From: Mucilaginibacter sp. PPCGB 2223
Lineage (GTDB): Bacteria > Bacteroidota > Bacteroidia > Sphingobacteriales > Sphingobacteriaceae
Reading direction: 5' to 3'
NCBI RefSeq assembly: GCF_001705515.1
Contig: NZ_MDJS01000003.1
Coordinates: 186,001 to 250,000, forward strand
DNA length: 64,000 bases
Translations under genes and position numbers: made by a program
The notes under the pieces: model-generated
Told to the model about the DNA's origin: nothing
Databases searched by the model: none
Seen by the model: the letters and a program-made list of their open reading frames with translations, nothing else
In this document: one piece after another, positions 28,961 to 37,765 of the stretch
How the letters are laid out: every line of letters starts with the position of its first letter
Numbering within the stretch: position 1 is the stretch's first letter

Positions 28961-29023
28961 CTTTTTCAACAGAGTTTATCCACAATTGTGTATAATGTGG
29001 ATAAGTCATACATTGTTGAAAAG
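28961..29023. promoter_or_regulatory. Inverted pair of perfect DnaA boxes in the ftsA-ftsZ gap
   Basis: TTATCCACA at 28976-28984 and its reverse complement TGTGGATAA at 28996-29004 are 11 bp apart. They are nested in a second inverted pair, CTTTTTCAACA (28961-28971) and TGTTGAAAAG (29014-29023). Both boxes match the DnaA consensus at all nine positions. They sit directly after the ftsA stop and upstream of ftsZ. Confidence 0.7.
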
Positions 29024-30364
29024 TTATTTCAAAAAGTCCTCATCTTTGATATCGTCCTTAATAAATCTCTTTCCTGTTTCTAAAATCTTACCAAACAAAC
29101 CGAACCTTTTTTCTTCGGTAAACTTGGGTTTTTCGGTGCGTACTTCGGGTTTTGCGGGCATATCCATATCTTCCATTTTCTGGATGCCCTTGATCAGCAA
29201 GCCGATACCTGTTGCAAACGTCGGGCTTTGCAGCTCTTCGTAAACGTTCTTAGGCAATACCTCGTTCTTGGCCAGGTGCTCGTTGGGGTAACCCACGCGG
29301 CAATCCAGCCCTGTTACAAACTCAACCAGTTGCGACAGGTGTTTCAACTGCGCACCGCCACCGGTGATCACAATACCGGCGATCAGTTTTTTCTCATAAC
29401 CCGACGATTTGATCTCGTAGTAAACATGCTCAATGATCTCTTCCATACGGGCCTGGATAACAAAAGCCAGGTTTTTGATGGAGATCTCCTTGGGCTCGCG
29501 GCCACGCAAGCCCGGCACACATACAATTTCGTTGTCCTTGTTCTCATCAGCCAAAGCCGAGCCGAAACGGGTTTTCAGTTGCTCGGCTATGTTGCGCATT
29601 ACCGAACAACCCTCGCGGATATCTTCGGTGATGCTGTTACCGCCGAAGGGGATAACGGCTGTGTGACGGATGATACCTTCGTGGAATATGGCCACATCGG
29701 TAGTACCGCCGCCTATATCAACCAGCACAACGCCGGCCTCTTTTTCCTCTTCGCTCAAAACCGATTCCGATGATGCCAGTGGCTCGAGGATCAGGTCCTG
29801 GCTTTCCAGGTCGGCCTTGTTAACACATTTAACGATGTTTTTGATAGCGGTAACCTGGCCCGAAATGATATGGAAATTTGCTTCGAGCCTTACACCTGCC
29901 ATGCCGATCGGGTCTTTGATACCGGGTTCGTTATCCACGGTAAACTCCTGCGGCAGCACATGGATGATCTCCTCGCCCGGAGGCATCACCAGGTTATACA
30001 TGTCTTCTATCAGTTTCTCGATATCCTTGCGCGATATCTCGGTGCCCAGGTCGCGGCGGGTTATTAAACCGCGGTGCTGTAAGCTTTTAATATGCTGGCC
30101 GGCTATACCTACGTTAACTACTTTGATCTCCACGTTCGATTGCGTTCCGGCAATATCAACTGCCTGGGTTATGCCGGTTACGGTTTTATCGATATTCGAT
30201 ACCATACCACGGGTAACCCCTGCCGATTCTGCTTTACCTATGCCTAATACCTCGATCTTGCCGTTTTTACTGCGGCGACCAACAATGGCGCAGATTTTTG
30301 TAGTGCCGATGTCCAGGCCAACTACAATAGGTGAACTTTTTTCGTTTGTACTCATCATTTCCAT
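29024..30364 (-). CDS. ftsA: Cell division protein FtsA
   Basis: 446 aa. Actin-fold motifs: phosphate 1 VVGLDIGTTKICAIVG, the 1C domain after it, phosphate 2 VVLVDIGGGTTDVAIF and adenosine ITGGGAQLKHL. The C-terminus (about 405-446) is basic and amphipathic (KRFGLFGKILETGKRFIK), consistent with the membrane-targeting helix. FtsA tethers FtsZ filaments to the membrane. Three in-frame ATGs within the first four codons make the exact start uncertain by up to 9 bp. The ftsQ stop is 1 bp away. Confidence 0.97.
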   Translation of the reverse strand: MEMMSTNEKSSPIVVGLDIGTTKICAIVGRRSKNGKIEVLGIGKAESAGVTRGMVSNIDKTVTGITQAVDIAGTQSNVEIKVVNVGIAGQHIKSLQHRGLITRRDLGTEISRKDIEKLIEDMYNLVMPPGEEIIHVLPQEFTVDNEPGIKDPIGMAGVRLEANFHIISGQVTAIKNIVKCVNKADLESQDLILEPLASSESVLSEEEKEAGVVLVDIGGGTTDVAIFHEGIIRHTAVIPFGGNSITEDIREGCSVMRNIAEQLKTRFGSALADENKDNEIVCVPGLRGREPKEISIKNLAFVIQARMEEIIEHVYYEIKSSGYEKKLIAGIVITGGGAQLKHLSQLVEFVTGLDCRVGYPNEHLAKNEVLPKNVYEELQSPTFATGIGLLIKGIQKMEDMDMPAKPEVRTEKPKFTEEKRFGLFGKILETGKRFIKDDIKDEDFLK

Positions 30365-30365
30365 A

Positions 30366-31232
30366 TCAATGTTGTGTTAAAATTGTATTCGTTGTGTTTG
30401 TCTTTATCGAATCGGGTTTAAGGGTTTTAGTCTTAGCCGAATCTGTTTTAGTTAGGATTTCTCTTTTGACCCCGATAACCTGGTTCGCGTATTTAATATT
30501 GATGATCTTGTAAGCATCCTCGCCAACTTTTGGCAGCGCCTGCCTGTAAAACACCAGCAGGTTATCAAACTTGGTTTTAAGCGAATCGGCATTACCCAGC
30601 AATATGCGCTGGTTGCCCACGCGTGGTATCAGTTCCATTTCGTGCTGCTCGTTAACATACACCTGCACAATCTGCGCACTCCATAACGAGTCGCGGCGGA
30701 TAAAGTCGGCGGTTTTGTACAAATCCTTCGCCATATCGGTGTGCAGCGAGTCGACACGGTTGCTGAACAACTCATCGATATTACCGGTAGCCACTAATAC
30801 CTTTGCGGTAAAGTTTTGCGACAGGGGGATCTTCAACCCGTGCTGATCGATATAAAAATCCTGGTCGAACTTATTTACCACCCGCATAATCGGCTGGCGC
30901 TGGCTGATCTCAACCTGTATCACGCCATCCATATCGGCATAAACCTTGGCAAACTCGATAAAAGGGTTGGCCTTTAGCTTGTTTTCCAGCTCATGGATAT
31001 TGATATCCTCCAGCTTATGACCGATCAATGCGTTGCTCTTTACCTGCAAAATGTTATCCACCTCATCCTTATCGATAAAATACTGGTTGCCGGGAATGTA
31101 AACCTTTACGTCCTTGCAAACCACCTCGTCCTTTTTCACTTCGATGAAGCTCATCAGCACGACGATGCCGCTTAACACGGCCACCCATGTAAAACCAATT
31201 AAAATATGTCTCCAGATCGGTTTTTTAAACAT
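30366..31232 (-). CDS. ftsQ: Cell division protein FtsQ/DivIB
   Basis: 288 aa. A single membrane segment near residues 10-28 (ILIGFTWVAVLSGIVVLMSF) follows a short basic cytoplasmic tail; then a POTRA-like domain (YFIDKDEVDNIL, DINIHELENKLKANPFIEFA, VYADMDGVIQVEISQRQPIM) and a beta domain. The C-terminal tail is Thr/Lys-rich. It links early and late division proteins in the periplasm. Its start overlaps the end of murC by 8 bp, and ftsA follows at once. Confidence 0.93.
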   Translation of the reverse strand: MFKKPIWRHILIGFTWVAVLSGIVVLMSFIEVKKDEVVCKDVKVYIPGNQYFIDKDEVDNILQVKSNALIGHKLEDINIHELENKLKANPFIEFAKVYADMDGVIQVEISQRQPIMRVVNKFDQDFYIDQHGLKIPLSQNFTAKVLVATGNIDELFSNRVDSLHTDMAKDLYKTADFIRRDSLWSAQIVQVYVNEQHEMELIPRVGNQRILLGNADSLKTKFDNLLVFYRQALPKVGEDAYKIINIKYANQVIGVKREILTKTDSAKTKTLKPDSIKTNTTNTILTQH

Positions 31233-32580
31233 GTTGCATCGCCTGTTTTAAAGGTTCAACCAAAGTATCAATGTCGCCCGCGCCTACGGTTAACAGCAGC
31301 TCAGGCTTTTCATTTTTGATAATTTCCACACTCTCCTGCTTACCGCTGATGCGTTTATTGGCCAGTTTCATCCGGCTCAGTATCATATTGCTGTCCACAC
31401 CGGGTATCGGCAATTCGCGCGCCGGGTAAATATCCAGGAGTAACAGTTCATCGCTCATATCCAGCACCTCGGCAAAGCCGTCCACAAAATCGCGCGTACG
31501 GGTAAACAGGTGCGGCTGGAAGATCGTCGTCAGCTTTTTATCAGGATACAGCCTTTTTACCGATGATATGGCGGCACGTAACTCTTCCGGATGGTGCGCG
31601 TAATCATCAATGTAAATACGTTTATCCGTTTTTACGATATACTCGAACCTGCGCTTTACCCCGCGGAAAGAGGTTAGCGCGGCATGTATCTCTTCAGGAT
31701 CGATATTGAGGTACAATGCTGCCTGTATGGCTGCTACCGCGTTCTCGATGTTATGCGTTCCTGCGATGCCTAACTCGATATTTTTTATCTCTGTTTTGTT
31801 ATTCTTAAAATCGAAAAAGAACGAGCCGTTTTCCACGCGGATGTTTTCGGCATAAGCATCTGCCAGGCCATGTATCGTATAAGTATCGCCTGTCTCAAGC
31901 TCTAAACCCTTACGGTGAATCAGTTTACCGCCCGGTTTCAACTGCGAGGCAAACTGTTTGAACGAATCCGTCAGGTGCGAATGATCGCCGTAGATATCCA
32001 GATGATCGGCATCCATCGACGTGATGATGCTGATATCGGGATGTAATGTTAGAAACGAACGATCGTACTCATCGGCTTCAACCACCATCACATCGCTTTT
32101 GCCAAACAATACATTGGTATTGTAATTAGACGCTATTCCACCCAAAAACGCCGAGCAGTCAATACCCGAAGCTTTGAGAATGTGCGCCACCATGGTCGAC
32201 GTGGTGGTTTTACCATGCGTACCCGCCACCGCAACGCAAAACATGCCTTTACTGATAATACCCAGCACCTGCGAGCGCTTTTGCAGGTCGAAACCTTTAT
32301 CCTTAAAAAAATTCAATATCGCCGAATCTTTAGGGATGGCAGGCGTAAAGATCACCAGCGTAGCCGCATCCTCCGTGTGGAACTCAGCAGGTATCAATTC
32401 GACCTTATCCTCAAAAACAATCTGCATGCCTTCGCTTTGCAGGCCGCTGGTAAGGGTAGTCGGCGTTTTATCGTAACCGCAAACGGTACAGCCCAAATGG
32501 TTAAAATACCGGGCAAGGCCACTCATACCGATGCCCCCGATACCTACCAGATAAACCCGCTGTATGTTGCGTAACTCCAT
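31225..32580 (-). CDS. murC: UDP-N-acetylmuramate--L-alanine ligase
   Basis: 451 aa. It has YLVGIGGIGMSGLARYF at the N-terminus, the ATP loop AGTHGKTTTSTMVAHIL (near 112-125), MVVEADEYDRSF and DYAHHPEEL. It adds L-Ala to UDP-MurNAc in the cytoplasm. A terminator hairpin (32593-32625) stands between murG and this gene, so murC-ftsQ-ftsA-ftsZ may be transcribed at a reduced level or from an internal promoter. Confidence 0.97.
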   Translation of the reverse strand: MELRNIQRVYLVGIGGIGMSGLARYFNHLGCTVCGYDKTPTTLTSGLQSEGMQIVFEDKVELIPAEFHTEDAATLVIFTPAIPKDSAILNFFKDKGFDLQKRSQVLGIISKGMFCVAVAGTHGKTTTSTMVAHILKASGIDCSAFLGGIASNYNTNVLFGKSDVMVVEADEYDRSFLTLHPDISIITSMDADHLDIYGDHSHLTDSFKQFASQLKPGGKLIHRKGLELETGDTYTIHGLADAYAENIRVENGSFFFDFKNNKTEIKNIELGIAGTHNIENAVAAIQAALYLNIDPEEIHAALTSFRGVKRRFEYIVKTDKRIYIDDYAHHPEELRAAISSVKRLYPDKKLTTIFQPHLFTRTRDFVDGFAEVLDMSDELLLLDIYPARELPIPGVDSNMILSRMKLANKRISGKQESVEIIKNEKPELLLTVGAGDIDTLVEPLKQAMQHV

Positions 32581-32592
32581 TGTGCTCTTTTT

Positions 32593-32625
32593 AAAAAAGC
32601 CCCTCTCTTTTGGGAAAAGAGGGGC
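32593..32625 (-). terminator. Intrinsic terminator inside the dcw cluster, between murG and murC
   Basis: On the minus strand GCCCCTCT...AGAGGGGC (8-bp GC-rich stem, 11-nt T/A-rich loop region) is followed by TTTTTT. It begins 6 bp after the murG stop and ends 12 bp before the murC start codon. Confidence 0.85.
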
Positions 32626-32630
32626 CCGAT

Positions 32631-33734
32631 TTAATTGTTAATTGTTATTTGGATAACCTCTTTTGCGATCACCTCATCGGCATTTAAAATGGCCAGTTTG
32701 CTGATGTTTTCGCTTAATATTCTCTGTTTGTCTTTATCGTTCAATAATTCGAGCGCTTTGTCAACCAATTTCTCTTCTGCATCCCTGTCGGCCACAAATA
32801 CCGCGGCGTTCTTTTCAATCAGCGCCAAAGCATTTTTGGTTTGATGATCTTCGGCCACATTTGGCGAAGGCACCAGGATAGCCGGTTTACCAACCACGCA
32901 TAGCTCGGATATCGTTCCACCCGCGCGGGATATAATGATATCCGCAGCGGCATAAGCCAGGTCCATCCGCTCCAAAAAGCCCATTATCTTGATGTTAGGA
33001 TGATAGTCTTCGCCCAGCTTGTCAATAATGCCCTGATAATATAACTTCCCCGTTTGCCAGATCACCTGCACATCGGCAGCGATCAGCTTATCCAGCCCGC
33101 TCATGATGGCGTTGTTCAAAGTGCGTGCACCTAAGCTTGCCCCGGTCACAAAAATGGTTGGCTTATCAGCCGAAAGCTTGAACAGCTCCAAAGCCTGCAA
33201 ACGCTTCCCTTCAATATTCACCGACTCGCGGCGGATAGGGTTACCGGTTTTGATGATCCTGTCGGCCGGGAAAAACTTCTCCATGCCATCATAAGCCACA
33301 CATATTTTTTTGGCCTTTTTGCCCAACCATTTATTGGTAATGCCTGCGTAGCCGTTTTGCTCCTGTATCAGCGTAGGCACACCTTTTAAACTTGCCGCGT
33401 ACAGCAACGGTCCCGAAGCATAACCACCCACACCTACCGCAGCATCGGGTTTAAACTCTTTGATAATACTCATCGACTTAAATACGCTTTTGATGAGCTT
33501 TACCGGGAACATCAGGTTCTTCACGATCGAGCTGCGCTGTATGCCCTGGATATCCAGACCAATAATTTTATAACCCGCCGCCGGCACTTTCTCCATCTCC
33601 ATCCTACCCAAAGCGCCCACAAATAGTATCTCGGTAGTGGGATCGAGCTTTTTTAAAGCATTGGCAATAGCAATAGCCGGGAAGATATGCCCTCCAGTAC
33701 CGCCTCCGCTTATGATTATCCTCTTTGATTTCAC
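32631..33734 (-). CDS. murG: UDP-GlcNAc--MurNAc-pentapeptide transferase
   Basis: 367 aa. The two GT-B halves show IIISGGGTGGHIFPAIAIANAL (N-terminal G-loop), GVGGYASGPLLYAA, GASLGARTLN and ISRAGGTISELCVVGKPAILVP. It makes lipid II at the inner face of the membrane. The start codon is GTG (33732-33734). It lies within a family F repeat word (TTTCACTGAT on the plus strand), so the repeat overlaps the first codons. Upstream is ftsW, 66 bp away. Confidence 0.97.
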   Translation of the reverse strand: MKSKRIIISGGGTGGHIFPAIAIANALKKLDPTTEILFVGALGRMEMEKVPAAGYKIIGLDIQGIQRSSIVKNLMFPVKLIKSVFKSMSIIKEFKPDAAVGVGGYASGPLLYAASLKGVPTLIQEQNGYAGITNKWLGKKAKKICVAYDGMEKFFPADRIIKTGNPIRRESVNIEGKRLQALELFKLSADKPTIFVTGASLGARTLNNAIMSGLDKLIAADVQVIWQTGKLYYQGIIDKLGEDYHPNIKIMGFLERMDLAYAAADIIISRAGGTISELCVVGKPAILVPSPNVAEDHQTKNALALIEKNAAVFVADRDAEEKLVDKALELLNDKDKQRILSENISKLAILNADEVIAKEVIQITINN

Positions 33735-33800
33735 TGATTCTATTTGATTACACCGATTTATTATTCATTTGCACATCTGCACATTTAATCATTTGCACAT
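33726..33800. repeat. Family F long repeat, copy 4 (murG-ftsW gap)
   Basis: TGATTTCACTGATTC, TGATTACACCGATTTA and then CATTTGCACATCTGCACAT and CATTTGCACATTT. It fills the whole gap between ftsW and murG and contains the GTG start of murG. The same order of words occurs at 34967-35055. Confidence 0.8.
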
Positions 33801-34961
33801 TTAAACTTCTCGTATCTCGCCTACTACTACTTTATTACCTTCGTCATTATCGCGGCTTACCGATAAAATAATACCGAAAGCTACGCTGGTGAACAGGATA
33901 GAGGTACCGCCCATACTAACCAGCGGCAGCGGCACACCTGTCACCGGCCCCATACCTGTCGCGATAGCCATATTGGCAAAAGCCTGTATGGTTAAGCTAA
34001 AGCTCAGCCCCGCCGCCAGCAAGGCCCCGAACGCTTTTGGTGCTTTTGTTACAATGCGGATGCAGCGATACAACAGGAACAAGTAAAGCCCTACCAGTGC
34101 AAAACCGCCTGCCAAACCATATTCCTCAACAATGATGGCGTATATCTCATCCGAGTACGACTCGGGCAGGATATTCTTCTCTGTACTTTTACCAGGGCCC
34201 TTACCAAACAACCCGCCGGTGGCAATGGCTATTTTAGCGTGGTCCGACTGGAAGTTTTTGTCCTTGCTTACCTTTTCGGGATGCATATACGAGTGGATAC
34301 GCGATGCATAAGTTTTACGGCGCGGCCCGAACATTACCACACCCGTCAGCAATACCAAACCCGCCAGGCAGGTAACCGCAATTTGCTTGATACTGATACG
34401 GCCCATGATGAGCAGCAAAATGCTTACGCCGAACAACATCAGTGCCGTCGAAAGGTTAGCCAGCGCGATCAAAATAAACACCACGCAAACCGAACCCATG
34501 ATCGGGATGAAAGATTGCTTTACATCTTTTATATTCTCCTGCTTGCGCGATAAGGTACGGGCCAGGTAAGTGATCAGTGCCAGCTTAGCCAAATCGGATG
34601 TCTGGAAGCTTAAGCCCGTCCCCGGGATAGCTATCCAGCGACTGGCGTCGTTAACATGACTACCGAATACCAGCGTATACATCAATAAAGGGATCGTCAG
34701 GATCATCAGCACTTTGGAGATACCCGCATAATACCGGTAATCCAGCTTGTGCGAGATATACATCAGTGCAATGCCGCCTACAACCATCGCCAGGTGCTTC
34801 ATCAAAATTGATTCGGCCCCAACGCCGCGTTTGTAGGCCAGCGTGCCGATAGAACTATAAACCGCCAGCAGCGATATCATCGACAACAGCACGACAATGA
34901 GCCATATCCAGCGATCGCCCTTGGTTTTACTGAAAATATTATCTATTTGTATTGCCTGCAT
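33801..34961 (-). CDS. ftsW: SEDS peptidoglycan polymerase FtsW
   Basis: 386 aa with about ten hydrophobic segments. SEDS signatures are present: WIAIPGTGLSFQTSDLAKLALI with the catalytic Asp region, IVEEYGLAGGFALVGLYLFL and PVTGVPLPLVSMGGTSIL. It polymerises lipid II together with FtsI at the division site. A family F repeat copy lies on each side of the gene. Confidence 0.95.
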   Translation of the reverse strand: MQAIQIDNIFSKTKGDRWIWLIVVLLSMISLLAVYSSIGTLAYKRGVGAESILMKHLAMVVGGIALMYISHKLDYRYYAGISKVLMILTIPLLMYTLVFGSHVNDASRWIAIPGTGLSFQTSDLAKLALITYLARTLSRKQENIKDVKQSFIPIMGSVCVVFILIALANLSTALMLFGVSILLLIMGRISIKQIAVTCLAGLVLLTGVVMFGPRRKTYASRIHSYMHPEKVSKDKNFQSDHAKIAIATGGLFGKGPGKSTEKNILPESYSDEIYAIIVEEYGLAGGFALVGLYLFLLYRCIRIVTKAPKAFGALLAAGLSFSLTIQAFANMAIATGMGPVTGVPLPLVSMGGTSILFTSVAFGIILSVSRDNDEGNKVVVGEIREV

Positions 34962-34966
34962 TTTGC

Positions 34967-35055
34967 TTTGATTTCACCGATCGTTATTTCTGATTACACC
35001 GATTAATTCTTTATTTCTTCATTTGCACATCTGCACATCCTCACATTTGCACATT
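34967..35055. repeat. Family F long repeat, copy 5 (ftsW-murD gap)
   Basis: TTGATTTCACCGATCG, TGATTACACCGATTAA, CATTTGCACATCTGCACAT, CACATTTGCACATTTTA: the same word order as 33726-33800, with a small insertion of T-rich sequence. It fills the gap between murD and ftsW. Confidence 0.8.
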
Positions 35056-36447
35056 TTATAATTCTTTCACAGCGCGTTTAAACTGGTTGCCCCTGTCCTC
35101 GTAATTCTTAAACAGATCAAAACTCGCACAGGCCGGCGACAGTAAAACAGTATCGCCTTTCTTAGCCAGATGGTATGCTACCATCGCAGCTTCCGAAGCG
35201 GAGGAAGTGTTTACGATAATATCCACATCATCTTCAAAAGCATCGTGGATGCGTTTGTTATCCTTACCCAGGCAAACAATGGCTTTTACCTTTTGGCGCA
35301 CCAGGTCGCGCAGCATCGAGTAATCATTACCCTTGTCAACACCGCCCAATATCAAAACCACGTCGGTGCTCATGCTTTCCAGCGCGTACCAGGTCGAGTT
35401 AACGTTGGTGGCCTTCGAATCGTTGATAAAGCTGATGCCGGATATCTTGGCAACAAACTCCAAACGGTGTTCGATATTTTGAAAATCGGCCATACTATCG
35501 CGCAATGTTTTGCTGCGGATATCGAGCACTTTGGCTAAGATTCCCGAAGCCATCGAGTTGTAAATGTTGTGTTTACCCTGCAGGGCCAGCTCTGTGATTG
35601 ACATTTTAAAATGTGCTTTTGAAGTGTTTATAATGATATCCTGGTTATCGAGATATGCTCCCGGTTCTACTATTTTTTCTATCGAGAATGGCAGCAACTG
35701 CGCCTTAAACTCTTTACCTTCCATGCCCTTGATCGTTTCGGGATCATCGGCACAGTAAATGAAATAGTCGTCGGCGGTCTGGTTTTGCGCAATGCGAAAC
35801 TTCGAGGCCACGTAATTCTCCATTTTGTACTCGTACCTGTCGAGGTGGTCGGGCGTGATGTTTAACAACACCGCCATATCAGCTTTAAACCTGTACATAT
35901 TATCGAGCATAAAGCTGCTGATCTCTAACACATAGTACTCAAAACTTTCGGTAGCCACCTGGTAAGCAAAACTTTTACCGATGTTGCCTGCCAGACCCAC
36001 ATTCAATCCTGCGTTTTTCAGGATGTGATAGGTGAGGCTGGTTGTGGTCGTCTTGCCGTTCGAACCGGTGATGCAGATCATCCTGGCATCGGTATACCTT
36101 GCCGCAAATTCGATCTCCGAAATAACGGGCACGCCTTTTTCGATCAGCTTCTTTACTATCGGGGCCTTATCGGGTATGCCCGGGCTTTTCACTACCTCGG
36201 TTGCCGATAAGATCTCATCCTCGGTATGCTGCTGCTCCTCGAAAGGAATACCCCATTGCTGCAGCTGCGATTTGTATTTGTCTGCTATCGCACCAAAATC
36301 CGACACAAAAACGTCATAGCCTTTTTGCTGCGCCAGGTATGCCGCACCGGCCCCGCTCTCTCCCGCGCCAAGCACAACCAAACGCACAGCCACCTCCGCC
36401 CCCTGAAGGGGGAACTTTTGATTAGGTTGTTGATTGGCGTTTGACAT
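35056..36447 (-). CDS. murD: UDP-N-acetylmuramoylalanine--D-glutamate ligase
   Basis: 463 aa. Motifs: RLVVLGAGESGAGAAYLA, the ATP loop ITGSNGKTTTTSLTYHIL, NITPDHLDRY, FINDSKATN and LILGGVDKG. It adds D-Glu to UDP-MurNAc-Ala. The first 20 or so residues (MSNANQQPNQKFPLQGAEVA) precede the normal beginning of the domain; KFPLQGAE is encoded by a family A repeat arm (36391-36417). No ATG lies between the repeat and the domain, so the start is either 36447 or a GTG inside VAVRL. Confidence 0.96.
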   Translation of the reverse strand: MSNANQQPNQKFPLQGAEVAVRLVVLGAGESGAGAAYLAQQKGYDVFVSDFGAIADKYKSQLQQWGIPFEEQQHTEDEILSATEVVKSPGIPDKAPIVKKLIEKGVPVISEIEFAARYTDARMICITGSNGKTTTTSLTYHILKNAGLNVGLAGNIGKSFAYQVATESFEYYVLEISSFMLDNMYRFKADMAVLLNITPDHLDRYEYKMENYVASKFRIAQNQTADDYFIYCADDPETIKGMEGKEFKAQLLPFSIEKIVEPGAYLDNQDIIINTSKAHFKMSITELALQGKHNIYNSMASGILAKVLDIRSKTLRDSMADFQNIEHRLEFVAKISGISFINDSKATNVNSTWYALESMSTDVVLILGGVDKGNDYSMLRDLVRQKVKAIVCLGKDNKRIHDAFEDDVDIIVNTSSASEAAMVAYHLAKKGDTVLLSPACASFDLFKNYEDRGNQFKRAVKEL

Positions 36448-36517
36448 TTTTAATTCTTTTCTATTTCTCTATTATCTCTTTATGCTATTCAGTTCCCCCT
36501 TTAGGGGGTTAGGGGGC
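36391..36517. repeat. Family A paired inverted palindromic repeat, locus 3 (murD-mraY)
   Basis: Left arm 36391-36417 (CACCTCCGCCCCCTGAAGGG then GGAACTT) lies in the murD 5' coding sequence. Right arm 36491-36517 is an inverted copy that ends 3 bp short of the mraY stop. About 73 bp separate the arms. Confidence 0.85.
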
Positions 36518-36520
36518 TTT

Positions 36521-37762
36521 TTACCTTAGTTTCAACGTTATCACAGTTATCACCGCCAGGATGATCCCGATGATCCAGAACCGGGTAACGATCTTAGCTT
36601 CATGAAAACCCCTTTTTTGAAAGTGATGGTGCAGCGGCGCCATCAGGAATACACGCCTGCCCTCGCCAAATTTCTTCTTGGTGTATTTGAACCACGAAAC
36701 CTGTATCACCACCGAAAAATTTTCGACTACGAATATGCCTGCCAGTACAGGCAGCATCAGCTCCTTGCGGATCATGATAGCAAATGCAGCGATGATGCCA
36801 CCTATGGCCAGGCTGCCGGTATCGCCCATAAACACCTGCGCCGGATACGAATTGTACCACAAAAAGCCCACACATGCGCCAACAAAAGCACCTGCAAATA
36901 CCACCAGCTCGCCCGAATTGGGGATGTACATGATGTTGAGATAGTCGGCGATAACCGTGTTACCGGATACATAGGCCAGTATGGCCAGTGTTATCCCGAT
37001 AATGGCCGACGTTCCCGTCGCGAGCCCGTCTATCCCGTCGGTAATGTTGGCCCCGTTCGATATAAAGGTGATAATGGTGATCACAAAGAACAGGAATACC
37101 ACCAGGGTATAATTCTCGTATCCGTGGCCAAATATTTTAAGCACCTTGCCATAATCGAACTCGTTGTTCTTGTAAAACGGCATTGTGGTTTTGGTCGATT
37201 TTACATCCTGGGTATACACTGCATGATTACCGCGCAGGTGATAATCGACCACCAGGTCATTCTTTACCGGCAACTTTACTTCCTGGCGGATCAGGATGCT
37301 CTGGTTAAAATACATGGTATAACCAATGATCAATGCTAAACCCACCTGGCCAATAATTTTGAACTTACCTGCTAAACCTTCTTTATTCTTTTTAAATACT
37401 TTGATGTAATCATCTAAAAAGCCAATTGCGCCCAGCCAAACCGTGGTAATGATCATCAGGATCACATATACATTCTCCAGCTTAGCGAACAATAATGTTG
37501 GCACCAGTATACCCAGCAAAATGATGATACCCCCCATTGTCGGGGTACCTTGTTTTTGCATCTGGCCTTCCAAACCCAGGTTACGGATAGTTTCGCCCAC
37601 CTGTTTGTAGCGGATATAATCGATCAGCCTGCGACCATACACTGTGGTAATAAACAACGAGAATATCACAGCCATTGCAGTGCGAAACGTAATGTACTGA
37701 AACACACCCGCGCCCGGTATGCTGAAATTGTGATCGATGTAGTTGAACAGGTAATACAGCAT
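36521..37762 (-). CDS. mraY: Phospho-N-acetylmuramoyl-pentapeptide-transferase
   Basis: 413 aa, longer than the 360 of E. coli because of an insert at about 160-220 ([20 protein letters not shown] region), which is usual for Bacteroidota. About ten membrane segments. Catalytic motifs: GFLDDYIKV with the Asp pair, [32 protein letters not shown] and [12 protein letters not shown]. It makes lipid I on the inner leaflet. It follows murE after 3 bp. Confidence 0.97.
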   Translation of the reverse strand: MLYYLFNYIDHNFSIPGAGVFQYITFRTAMAVIFSLFITTVYGRRLIDYIRYKQVGETIRNLGLEGQMQKQGTPTMGGIIILLGILVPTLLFAKLENVYVILMIITTVWLGAIGFLDDYIKVFKKNKEGLAGKFKIIGQVGLALIIGYTMYFNQSILIRQEVKLPVKNDLVVDYHLRGNHAVYTQDVKSTKTTMPFYKNNEFDYGKVLKIFGHGYENYTLVVFLFFVITIITFISNGANITDGIDGLATGTSAIIGITLAILAYVSGNTVIADYLNIMYIPNSGELVVFAGAFVGACVGFLWYNSYPAQVFMGDTGSLAIGGIIAAFAIMIRKELMLPVLAGIFVVENFSVVIQVSWFKYTKKKFGEGRRVFLMAPLHHHFQKRGFHEAKIVTRFWIIGIILAVITVITLKLR

Positions 37763-37765
37763 ATC

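Noticed and set aside
28961-29023. Replication origin between ftsA and ftsZ
   Set aside because: Only two DnaA boxes, no cluster, no adjacent dnaA or dnaN and no long AT-rich unwinding region.
29670-30380. 236-aa open frame antisense to ftsA
   Set aside because: It is the shadow of ftsA, with Ser/Pro/Thr-rich low-complexity translation; the same applies to the long antisense frames at 28297-28926, 4360-5028, 22332-23018 and 57331-58005.
33726-35055. CRISPR array from the repeated CATTTGCACAT words
   Set aside because: There are no regularly spaced repeats with unique spacers and no cas genes.
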